Shown: positions 26,306-34,273 of the stretch, piece after piece
Layout of the letters: the number at the start of each line of letters is the position of its first letter
Position numbering within the stretch: the stretch's first letter is position 1
Position numbers and translations under genes: made by a program
The notes under the pieces: generated by a model
The model's input: only the letters and a program-made list of their open reading frames with translations
What the model was told of the DNA's origin: nothing
Database searches by the model: none
DNA from: Natrialbaceae archaeon AArc-T1-2
Lineage (GTDB): Archaea > Halobacteriota > Halobacteria > Halobacteriales > Natrialbaceae
Direction: 5' to 3'
NCBI RefSeq assembly: GCF_030273315.1
Contig: NZ_CP127174.1
Location: 1,550,001-1,614,000 of the forward strand
DNA: 64,000 nt

Positions 26306-26770
26306 ATGAACTACCGAGAAGTCGAACTCGAATCGGAGTACGTCGCCCGCCTCGAGACGGGCGCGGAGTGGCGATCGGAGATCGAGTCCCTTGCGGCCGA
26401 CGTCGAGGCCGACGCCGCGTGGTTTACTGCCCTGGGTGCCGTCCAGGACGCGGAGGTGTGGTTCTACGATCAGGACGACTGCGAGTACCATCCGGTCGAG
26501 TTCGACGAACCGCTCGAAGTGGCAAGCTGTGTGGGCAACGTCGCCTGGCTCGAGGTCTCCGAGTCACACTCGGAGGACAGCGAGACGGAGTCTCGCCAGT
26601 GGGAGCGGTTCGCTCACACCCACGTCGTCCTCTCGAGGCCCGACGGCGAGGCGGTCGCCGGCCACCTGAACGAGGCGACGGTCTGGGCCGGCGAGGTTCA
26701 CATGCGCGTCTTCGAGGAGGGTCTCGAACGCGCTCACGACGAGACGACCGACCTCGATCTCTGGCTCTGA
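26306..26770 (+). CDS. PPC/DUF296-domain DNA-binding-like protein
   Basis: A 154-residue protein from ATG 26306 (MNYREVELESEYVARLETGA). It belongs to the PPC/DUF296 family, whose plant members carry AT-hooks; the archaeal ones are small trimeric proteins. The conserved core is visible in AAWFTALGAVQDAEVWFYDQ, HTHVVLSRPDGEAVAGHL and AGEVHMRVFE. It lies one base before the PolD DP2 gene, so the two are probably one transcript. The link to replication is only positional. The frame is open upstream to 26249, but the Met at 26306 fits the family. Confidence 0.8.
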   Translation: MNYREVELESEYVARLETGAEWRSEIESLAADVEADAAWFTALGAVQDAEVWFYDQDDCEYHPVEFDEPLEVASCVGNVAWLEVSESHSEDSETESRQWERFAHTHVVLSRPDGEAVAGHLNEATVWAGEVHMRVFEEGLERAHDETTDLDLWL

Positions 26771-26771
26771 G

Positions 26772-29700
26772 ATGCGTGCGGAAGACGAACGGTACTTCGA
26801 TCGGCTCGAGGCCCAGCTCGAGGCGGCGTTTGTCGTCGCCGAACGGGCGAAAGCCGACAGCGCGGATCCCGAACCCGAGGTCGAGATCCCGACCGCACGC
26901 GACATGGCCGACCGCGTCGAGAACATTCTCGGCATCGACGGCGTCGCCGAACGGGTCCGCGAACTCGAGGGGGAGATGAGCAGGGAAGAAGCCGCGCTGG
27001 AACTGGCCGCGGACTTCGCCGAGGGCCGGGTCGGCGACTACGAGACGAAAGCGGGGAAAGTCGAGGGCGCGGTTCGCACTGCGGTTGCCCTGCTGACCGA
27101 GGGCGTCGTCGCCGCTCCGATCGAGGGGATCGACAAGGTCGAGATCTTGGAGAACGACGACGGCACCGAGTTCGTCAACGTCTACTACGCCGGGCCGATC
27201 CGGTCGGCCGGCGGGACTGCACAGGCGCTGTCGGTGCTGGTCGCGGACTACACCCGGGCGCTCGTCGGCATCGACCAGTACAAGGCCCGCGACGACGAGA
27301 TCGAACGCTACGCCGAGGAGATCTCTCTCTACGACAAGGAGACCGGCCTGCAGTACACGCCGAAAGCGACGGAGACGACGTTTATCGCCGAGCACATGCC
27401 GATCATGTTAGACGGCGAGGCCACCGGCGACGAGGAGGTCTCGGGCTTTCGGGACCTAGAGCGCGTCGACACCAACAGCGCCCGCGGTGGGATGTGTCTC
27501 GTCCTCGCGGAGGGGATCGCACTCAAGGCCCCCAAGATCCAGCGTTACACCCGGAACTTAGACGAGATCGACTGGCCGTGGCTCCAGGACCTGATCGACG
27601 GCAACTACGGCGACGGTGACGATGCGGCCGAGGAAGACGACGACAGCGAGGACGGCGAGACCAGCACCGACGCCGACGACGGCGACGACGGGGTCGACCC
27701 CGACGACGAGGAAGACGGCCCCGACGGCCCGCCTCGCGTCGATGAATCCGAGAAGTTCCTCCGGGACCTGATCGCCGGTCGGCCGGTGTTCTCCCATCCC
27801 TCCGCCGAGGGTGGCTTTCGCCTGCGGTACGGCCGCGCCCGCAACCACGGCTTCGCGACCGCCGGCGTCCACCCCGCGACGATGCACCTCGTCGATGACT
27901 TCCTCGCGACCGGCACGCAGGTCAAGACCGAACGGCCCGGCAAGGCCGCCGGCGTCGTCCCCGTCGACTCCATCGAGGGGCCGACGATACGGCTGGCAAA
28001 CGGCGACGTCCGCCGGATCGACGACCCCGAGGACGCACTCGAGGTGCGAAACGGCGTCGAGAAGATCCTCGACCTCGGCGAGTACCTCGTCAACTACGGC
28101 GAGTTCGTCGAGAACAACCACCCGCTCGCACCCGCCTCCTACACCCCCGAGTGGTGGAAACAGGACCTCGCGGCCGCCGGCGCGGACGTCCAGGCGCTGG
28201 AAGACGACCCCCACGTCGACCTCGAGCATCCCTCCGTCGAGCGCGCCCTCGAGTGGGCCGAGTCCTACGACGCCCCCCTCCATCCCGAGTACACCTACCT
28301 CTGGCACGACCTCTCGGTCACGGCCTTCCGTACCCTCGCCGCGGCGGTCGCCGACGGCCGGATCGACGGCGACACGCTCGTCCTCGCGTGGGACGAGGAC
28401 GTCCGGGACGCCCTGGAGACGATCGTGATCGAACACCGCCAGCGCGAGCGCGAGGGCCGCCTCGAGATAGACGACTGGCGGCCGTTCGCCCTGACGGTGG
28501 GCTGTCAGCCCCGGCAGACGGTCGCCGACGGGGCCTCCCTCGGTGTCGACCGGGGGACCGCCGGCATCGACCTCGAGCGCACCTGGGACGACGACGACCT
28601 CTCGGAACGCGCCCGGACGTGGGCCGACGGCGAGAACGCGATCGAGGCGGTCACCGAGGTCGCTCCCTTCGAGGTTCGGGAACGCGCCCCGACCCGGATC
28701 GGCAACCGGATGGGCCGACCCGAGAAGTCCGAACGGAGAGACCTCAGCCCGCCGGTGCACACCCTGTTCCCGATCGGCGAGGCCGGCGGGTCACAGCGCG
28801 ACGTCGCCAAGGCCGGCAAACACGCCGAGTCGATGTCCGACACGCCCGGCGTGGTCGAGGTCCAGGTCGGCCGCCAGTACTGTGACGCCTGCGACATCGA
28901 GACCTTCGAGAACCGCTGTCCGGAGTGTGGGGACCGGACCGAACCCGACTACCGCTGTCCGGACTGTGACGCGACGATCGAACCCGACGAGGCCGGCCGC
29001 GTCGAGTGTGACCGCTGTGAGGTCGAGGCGACCTGCGTCGAGACCCGGGAGATCGACATCAACGAACGGTACCGGGATGCCCTCGAGTCCGTCGGCGAAC
29101 GCGAGAACGCCTTCGACATCCTGAAAGGCGTCAAGGGGCTGTCCTCGACGACCAAGATTCCGGAACCGATGGAGAAAGGGATCCTGCGGGCCAAACACGA
29201 CGTCTCCGCGTTCAAAGACGGCACCGTCCGCTACGACATGACCGACCTCCCGGTCACGTCCGTCCGGGCCAGCGAACTCGACGTCGACGTCGGCCAGCTC
29301 CAGGCGCTTGGCTACGAGGAAGACGTCCACGGCGACCCCCTGACCCACGAGGACCAGCTCGTCGAGCTCAAAGTCCAGGACGTCGTCCTCTCCGACGGCG
29401 CGGCCGAACACATGATGCAGACGGCCGACTTCATCGACGACTTGCTCGAGTCCTACTACGGGCTGGAACCGTACTACGAACTCGAGGAGCGTGACGACCT
29501 CGTGGGCGAACTCGTCTTCGGGATGGCTCCACACACGTCGGCAGCAACTGTCGGGAGAGTGATTGGTTTCACGAGTGCGGCTGTCGGATATGCTCATCCG
29601 TACTTTCACGCCGCGAAACGCCGTAATTGCGACGGTGACGAGGATTGTGTGATGCTGCTCTTGGACGGCCTTTTGAACTTTAGTATCAGCTTCTTGCCAG

Positions 29701-30374
29701 ATAAAAGAGGGGGGCGTATGGACGCGCCCTTGGTCATGTCCTCCCGTATCGATCCCTCCGAGATCGACGACGAGGCCCACAACATGGACATCGTCTCCCA
29801 GTACCCACGGGAGTTCTACGAGGCGACCCTCGAGATGGCCGATCCGGGCGAGGTCGACGTCCAGATTGCGGAGGACACGCTCGGCACGGACGGGGAGTAC
29901 ACCGGCTTCGCCCACACCCACGACACCACCGACATCGCGCTCGGGCCGGACCTCTCTGCGTACAAGACGCTCGGCTCGATGATGGACAAGATGGACGCCC
30001 AGCTCGAGCTCTCCCGGAAGCTGCGGGCGGTCGACGAGACCGACGTCGCCGAACGGGTCATCGAGTATCACTTCCTCCCGGACCTGATCGGCAACCTCCG
30101 GGCCTTTTCCCGCCAGGAGACCCGCTGTCTCGACTGTGGCGAGAAGTTCCGCCGGATGCCCCTGACCGGCGACTGCCGGGAGTGTGGCGGCCGGGTCACC
30201 CTCACCGTCCACAAGGGGTCGGTCAACAAGTACATGCAGACGGCGATCCAGGTCGCCGAGGAGTACGACTGCCGGGACTACACGAAACAGCGACTCGAGG
30301 TCCTCGAACGCTCGCTCGAGAGTATCTTCGAAAACGACAAGAACAAACAGTCAGGTATCGAAGACTTCATGTGA
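26772..30374 (+). CDS. polD2: DNA polymerase D large subunit DP2
   Basis: A 1200-residue catalytic subunit of the archaeal replicative polymerase PolD. Early conserved blocks include YYAGPIRSAGGTAQALSVLV near residue 137 and FRLRYGRARNHGFATAG. The double-psi beta-barrel active site contains KRRNCDGDEDCVM, with the catalytic acidic residues D954 and D956. Cys pairs at CDAC, CPEC, CPDC, CDRC and later CLDC/CREC give several zinc sites. An acidic low-complexity insertion lies at residues ~277-325. There is no intein. Codons 919-988 have base use unlike the rest of the gene (see findings). Full length; the C-terminal KQSGIEDFM resembles a PCNA-binding tail. Confidence 0.97.
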   Translation: MRAEDERYFDRLEAQLEAAFVVAERAKADSADPEPEVEIPTARDMADRVENILGIDGVAERVRELEGEMSREEAALELAADFAEGRVGDYETKAGKVEGAVRTAVALLTEGVVAAPIEGIDKVEILENDDGTEFVNVYYAGPIRSAGGTAQALSVLVADYTRALVGIDQYKARDDEIERYAEEISLYDKETGLQYTPKATETTFIAEHMPIMLDGEATGDEEVSGFRDLERVDTNSARGGMCLVLAEGIALKAPKIQRYTRNLDEIDWPWLQDLIDGNYGDGDDAAEEDDDSEDGETSTDADDGDDGVDPDDEEDGPDGPPRVDESEKFLRDLIAGRPVFSHPSAEGGFRLRYGRARNHGFATAGVHPATMHLVDDFLATGTQVKTERPGKAAGVVPVDSIEGPTIRLANGDVRRIDDPEDALEVRNGVEKILDLGEYLVNYGEFVENNHPLAPASYTPEWWKQDLAAAGADVQALEDDPHVDLEHPSVERALEWAESYDAPLHPEYTYLWHDLSVTAFRTLAAAVADGRIDGDTLVLAWDEDVRDALETIVIEHRQREREGRLEIDDWRPFALTVGCQPRQTVADGASLGVDRGTAGIDLERTWDDDDLSERARTWADGENAIEAVTEVAPFEVRERAPTRIGNRMGRPEKSERRDLSPPVHTLFPIGEAGGSQRDVAKAGKHAESMSDTPGVVEVQVGRQYCDACDIETFENRCPECGDRTEPDYRCPDCDATIEPDEAGRVECDRCEVEATCVETREIDINERYRDALESVGERENAFDILKGVKGLSSTTKIPEPMEKGILRAKHDVSAFKDGTVRYDMTDLPVTSVRASELDVDVGQLQALGYEEDVHGDPLTHEDQLVELKVQDVVLSDGAAEHMMQTADFIDDLLESYYGLEPYYELEERDDLVGELVFGMAPHTSAATVGRVIGFTSAAVGYAHPYFHAAKRRNCDGDEDCVMLLLDGLLNFSISFLPDKRGGRMDAPLVMSSRIDPSEIDDEAHNMDIVSQYPREFYEATLEMADPGEVDVQIAEDTLGTDGEYTGFAHTHDTTDIALGPDLSAYKTLGSMMDKMDAQLELSRKLRAVDETDVAERVIEYHFLPDLIGNLRAFSRQETRCLDCGEKFRRMPLTGDCRECGGRVTLTVHKGSVNKYMQTAIQVAEEYDCRDYTKQRLEVLERSLESIFENDKNKQSGIEDFM
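29526..29735 (+). other. Recoded 70-codon island inside polD2
   Basis: The reading frame continues, but codons switch from GCC/CCC/GGC/CTC-type to GCT, CCA, ACT, AGA, ATT, GGT, AGT, TAT, CAT, TTT, AAT, TTG. By my count G+C is about 55%, well below the flanking DP2 sequence. The protein sequence across it is the highly conserved catalytic block. Confidence 0.75.
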
Positions 30375-31006
30375 GCCGACGGGTGGACAGGTTCGCTCAC
30401 CGGTGAACGGCCTCGTCCCCGACTGATCAGTAATCTCTTATTTCCGGTCGCGTAACGGGACCAAAGCGACTGGTGACGCGGCGTCGACGGTGTCTCGTCG
30501 TGACGGATGCGAGAGCCAGCCGACCTCGGAGGAGACCACACCAACAGACGTGACACTGGCGGGAGTCCGTATCCAAAATGAGATAGTCAGAAATCGTAGT
30601 ATAATACATATATGTCTATATTACATAAAGTATCTCGTCGGGAGGCGACCTCGAGACGTGTCGTGGATACAGCGAGCAGTCGAGACGCACGACACGCCAC
30701 GCTATCGTGAGCCAAGAACGCGGATAACGCCCACCTCGAGCGGTGTGCTGGCTATACAGCCACTTTTGAAAGGGCGTTGAAAGGGTAGCCGATACCAGAA
30801 GGTGGGGATCGGTCAGAGACACGCGTCACCAATTTTGGACGCGACTTTCGGGAGATCAACCGGCACGGCAGTTACGTCGCGGCGTGGCGACTCGACCAGT
30901 CGGGTGCGGACGAGGTCGCCGAGAGAAATGCGACCGATCGGGACCAGTTCTATCGAAATAGCATCATATTTGTCGGTCTGAGAGGTTGTCTCTCCGACCG
31001 ACGGTA
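30375..31006. other. 632-base gap between polD2 and cydB
   Basis: No supported gene. It contains an AT-rich pocket around 30585-30630 and a short hairpin TGGCT-ATAC-AGCCA near 30749. On the minus strand from about 30995 to 30813 the frame reads protein-like (DKYDAISIELVPIGRISLGD, ending KIGDACL) but has no convincing start codon; it may be a gene remnant. Two GC-poor short open frames here do not look coding. Confidence 0.4.
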
Positions 31007-32002
31007 TCAGCCGTAGTGGTCGCTCTCGCGTGGCGGACCGCTGAACACCGAGTACAGGGTGACGAAGTAGCCGAGGATCAGCGGGATGAAGATCGCGGCG
31101 AAGATCGAGGTCACGTTCAGTGCCAGCGGGGAGACGACGGCGTCGGCGATCGTCAGTTCGGCGGCCGGATCGACCGACGGGTACAGCAGGTACGCGATGA
31201 AGGCGACGAAGGCGGCGGCGACGAGGCCTGCACTGCCGACGGCGAGGCGGTATCGTTCCCACAGGCTCGCGTAGACGAACGCGGCGGCGGCAGCGACCGT
31301 CACGGCGACGACCAGCAGCGTCGGTGCGGAGGCGACCACCGGACGAAGGTCGGGATAGAGGGTGTACAGGGCGGCGGCCGTGAGCACGAACAGCGCGAGG
31401 TAGACCCCCGTCGCGATCCGTCCACGGCGGGCGGCGGTCTCGCGAAGCTGTCCCTCGGTTTTCACGCCCAGGAATGCGGCCCCGAGGACGACCGAGAGCG
31501 CGACGAGCGTCAGTCCGACGACGATCGGGGCGGGCGCGAGCGCGGAGGGTTCCCCGAGCACCCAGCTCGCGGCGAACATCCCGAGCAACAGCGGCGAGAA
31601 CGCGCTGCCGGCGACGAAACAGGCGTCCCAGAACCGCACCCAGGTCTCGTCGTCTTTCTCTTCACGGAGCTTCGAGCCGAGGCCCCGGATCGAGAGCGCG
31701 AACACGATGGCAAAGGCAAGCAGATAGTGCCGGCTCAAGAGGTTGGCGTACACTCGCGGGAAGGCGGCAAACAGCACCGTCCCGAACAGCACGAGCCAGA
31801 CCTCGTTTGCCTTCCAGAGCGGACCGAAGGCGGCGAGCATTGTCTCTCGTTCCTCGTCGTCGGCGTCGGCGTACAGTATGCCGAGCCCGAAGTCGAAGCC
31901 GTCGAGCAGGAGGTATCCGCCCAGCGCGAAGATGACGAGCCCGAACCAGAGCTCGGGAAGGACGTCGACGATGTACTCGCTGTCCGAGAGCAGGTCAGTC
32001 AT
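31007..32002 (-). CDS. cydB: Cytochrome bd oxidase subunit II (copy 1)
   Basis: A 331-residue membrane protein, partner of CydA in the quinol:O2 oxidoreductase. LPELWFGLVIFALGGYLLLDGFDFGLG is the CydB signature, followed by AFGPLWKANEVWLVLFGTVLFAAFP. About eight to nine helices. Its start overlaps the end of cydA by 8 bases, giving translational coupling. It is homologous to, but clearly different from, the CydB of 35713-36759, so the two pairs are old paralogues or one is acquired. Confidence 0.93.
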   Translation of the reverse strand: MTDLLSDSEYIVDVLPELWFGLVIFALGGYLLLDGFDFGLGILYADADDEERETMLAAFGPLWKANEVWLVLFGTVLFAAFPRVYANLLSRHYLLAFAIVFALSIRGLGSKLREEKDDETWVRFWDACFVAGSAFSPLLLGMFAASWVLGEPSALAPAPIVVGLTLVALSVVLGAAFLGVKTEGQLRETAARRGRIATGVYLALFVLTAAALYTLYPDLRPVVASAPTLLVVAVTVAAAAAFVYASLWERYRLAVGSAGLVAAAFVAFIAYLLYPSVDPAAELTIADAVVSPLALNVTSIFAAIFIPLILGYFVTLYSVFSGPPRESDHYG

Positions 32003-33461
32003 CGGCGGTCACCCCCGGGGAGTCGGGCGTTTCGCGGTCCTCGATTCCCGTCTCGTGGCGTTCGGCCTCCTCGTCGATGATCCGCTTGAGCACGTACAGG
32101 AAGATCCCGAACAGGAGGATGTAGCCGACGACGAACGCCACGAGCGTCAGCATCGCCTCTGCGGAACCAAGCGGCGGTGAAACGCCCTCGCTGGTCTTCA
32201 ACACGTCCTGGATGATCCAGGGCTGGCGACCGATCTCGGTGACGTACCAGCCGGTGATCAACGCGACGAAGCCAAGCGGCGTCGAGGCCATCAGTGCCTT
32301 CAGGAGCCGATCGTCCTCGGAGAGCTCGCCCTTCCAGAGCCGGTAGCTGCCCCACAGTCCGAGCGCGACGAACCAGAAGCCGAGCCCGACCATGATCCGG
32401 AACGACCAGAACACCCAGGCGACGGGCGGTGAGTCGTACTCGAAGTCGTTCAGGCCGGTCACCTCCGCTGTGGGATCACCTTCCGCGAGGAACGAGGCGA
32501 GCATCGGGATACTTATCGTGTAGAGGTTATCGGCCCGCGGATCGGTGATCGCGGAGACGTCGGTCGGGAACGCGACGACGTGTAAGTCCGCCTGGCCGGT
32601 CTCGTAGTGGGCCTCCATCGCGGCGAACTTGTGTGGCTGGGTGTCGGCGACGTGACGGCCGTACATGTCGCCGTGGATCACCTGGAAGATCGAGGTGACG
32701 AGCAAGACGACGACGGCGGCCTTGAGGGCGGTCTGCCAGACCTCGCTGTCGCGGTTCGTCCAGATGAAGTAGGCGGCGATCCCGGCGATCACGAGCGTCA
32801 CCGAGATGATCGCCGCGTTCTGCATGTGGACGTACATCCACGGCAGCCGGGGATTGAAAAACGCCGCCATCGGGTCGGTCAGCTGGGCGATCGGCAGCCC
32901 GTCTTCCATCACGACCTCGTAGCCACGCGGCGTCTGCATCCAGGAGTTGACGACCAGGATCCAGAACGCAGAGAGCCACGCACCCAACGCGACGAGAAAC
33001 GCCGAGAACGCGTACGCGAGGTCGGAGACGCGTTCACGACCGAACAGCAACACGCCGAGTGCGACGGCCTCGAGGAAGAAGGCCATCTTCGTCTCGAACG
33101 ACAGCGGGCCGCCGATCATCTCGCCCGCGGCGGCTGAGAACGCGCTGAAGTTCGTTCCGAACATGAAACTCATCGGGATCCCCGTCACCGTCCCCATGAT
33201 GAAGCCGACGGCGAAGATCTTCGTCCAGAACGCCCGGAGGCGTGCGTACCGTTCCCGCCCCGTCCTGATCTCCTGGACGGTGAAGTAGACCAGAAACGGC
33301 GCAAGCCCGACCGAGAGGGCAGCGAAGATGATGTGTATCGTAATCGCCCAGCCGAACTGGATCCGACTCGCCAGCTCGGGCGTCAAAAACGCCAGTGCCA
33401 GTACCTCGCTCGCGTGTGCAGTGGCAAGCTCCGGTATCGGCGTCACTCGAGTGGGAAACAT
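31995..33461 (-). CDS. cydA: Cytochrome bd oxidase subunit I (copy 1)
   Basis: A 488-residue subunit carrying hemes b558, b595 and d. Heme ligands are visible as His43 in RIQFGWAITIHIIFAALS, the His in MYVHMQNAA near residue 205, and the TGWYVTEIGRQPW block near residue 400. The length and short Q-loop look like the S-type/cyanide-insensitive oxidases. Start MFPTRVTPIPEL at 33461 is used; the frame extends to 33542 without family similarity. The N-terminal ~19 residues exceed copy 2. It is upstream of cydB and divergent in orientation from the second cyd operon. Confidence 0.93.
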   Translation of the reverse strand: MFPTRVTPIPELATAHASEVLALAFLTPELASRIQFGWAITIHIIFAALSVGLAPFLVYFTVQEIRTGRERYARLRAFWTKIFAVGFIMGTVTGIPMSFMFGTNFSAFSAAAGEMIGGPLSFETKMAFFLEAVALGVLLFGRERVSDLAYAFSAFLVALGAWLSAFWILVVNSWMQTPRGYEVVMEDGLPIAQLTDPMAAFFNPRLPWMYVHMQNAAIISVTLVIAGIAAYFIWTNRDSEVWQTALKAAVVVLLVTSIFQVIHGDMYGRHVADTQPHKFAAMEAHYETGQADLHVVAFPTDVSAITDPRADNLYTISIPMLASFLAEGDPTAEVTGLNDFEYDSPPVAWVFWSFRIMVGLGFWFVALGLWGSYRLWKGELSEDDRLLKALMASTPLGFVALITGWYVTEIGRQPWIIQDVLKTSEGVSPPLGSAEAMLTLVAFVVGYILLFGIFLYVLKRIIDEEAERHETGIEDRETPDSPGVTADD

Positions 33462-33622
33462 GTGTACCTGATATCCGGGGATAGGGATCCAATATCGGTA
33501 AACTAGCCTTTGGGTATAGCCAAGATTCGATTGACAAACCAAAACCCGCGTACTAGCACAGTCTGCCGACTACCGAAATCGACTCGCGGTGACCGATCCC
33601 GTCCGACCCACGGAGACCACGA

Positions 33623-33868
33623 TCACGAGGAGCCGTCGACGTGGCGGTTCGCGGAGACGAACCACGCGCCGAAAACGACGAAGAGGCCGACGATCGCCAG
33701 AATCACACCGATCGGCGGGTTGAGGAAAAACAGCGGAATACCGGCGACGAACGTGAATGCACCCTTCTTTCTCACCGTCCGCTTGGGCGCGTTTCCACAG
33801 CTGGGACAGCTCGATGCACCCGCCTCGAGCGGTTCGTCACAGGCCGCACACGAGTCAACCGATACCAT
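33623..33868 (-). CDS. Zinc-ribbon protein with two membrane helices
   Basis: An 81-residue protein from ATG 33868 (MVSVDSCAACDEPLEAGASS). An N-terminal zinc ribbon with CAAC and CPSCG is followed by a basic stretch (KRTVRKKG) and two membrane helices (FTFVAGIPLFFLNPPIG and ILAIVGLFVVFGAWFVS). Unknown function; such ribbons tethered to the membrane are common in haloarchaea. It sits between the two cyd operons, 161 bases before cydA copy 1 on the same strand. The longer open frame to 34012 is antisense-like and rejected. Confidence 0.65.
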   Translation of the reverse strand: MVSVDSCAACDEPLEAGASSCPSCGNAPKRTVRKKGAFTFVAGIPLFFLNPPIGVILAIVGLFVVFGAWFVSANRHVDGSS

Positions 33869-34198
33869 AGTACGAGTCTCGAATTCGAACGTCTTAGCGC
33901 TTTGCATCCCGCCGCTGGATCGATCGTCCCGACCGGCGAATCGATCGGACCCAGCCACGAGCTGCCGTCTGAGTCTCGATACGGGGATGCCGAAGCCGAT
34001 GGCGGGTGACACGGAGGGTTCGACTGGACGAGACGTCGTGGCCGTCGGAGGCAGAACGGGCGGAACCGTCGTCGCGAACGAGCTTGCGGAGCTTGCGCGA
34101 CGACCTCGGCGAGGAGATACACCGGCAGCGAGAGGACCGATGACCGTTCTCGTGTGTGCTGGCTAACATTTATGCCGGCCGGTAAAGACAGCAGACGC
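33869..34198. other. Intergenic region between the zinc-ribbon gene and the second cyd operon
   Basis: No supported gene from 33869 to about 34160. The right end holds the promoter of the cydA copy 2 transcript and leads into a small leader ORF. The Arg-rich frames here lack any family resemblance. Confidence 0.5.
34167..34174 (+). promoter_or_regulatory. TATA box and adjacent palindrome before the second cyd operon
   Basis: CATTTATG is centred about 28 bases before the ATG at 34199. The perfect palindrome CCGGCCGG (34175-34182) lies immediately downstream, between TATA and start, where a repressor could act. Confidence 0.45.
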
Positions 34199-34273
34199 AT
34201 GATCGGGCTTCAGGCGCGAATCGAACTGGACCGACGTGTACGAACACGCACACGGGGTGAGAGCGACGCGTGA
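34199..34273 (+). CDS. Putative 24-codon leader ORF of the second cyd operon
   Basis: ATG 34199 opens a 24-residue basic peptide (MIGLQARIELDRRVRT, ending GESDA). Its stop TGA at 34271-34273 overlaps the GTG start of cydA copy 2 as GTGA. The TATA box at 34167-34174 places the likely transcript start at this ATG, so the ORF would be leaderless and the first thing translated, with cydA reached by coupling; GGGGTGAG at 34256-34263 could also serve as a ribosome binding site for cydA. No homology is recognised. Its only role may be to regulate or load ribosomes onto cydA; it could also be spurious. Confidence 0.35.
   Translation: MIGLQARIELDRRVRTRTRGESDA

Noticed and set aside
30490-30780. A 96-codon plus-strand frame after polD2
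   Set aside because: It runs through a non-coding-looking region of mixed composition, with no start signal or homology.
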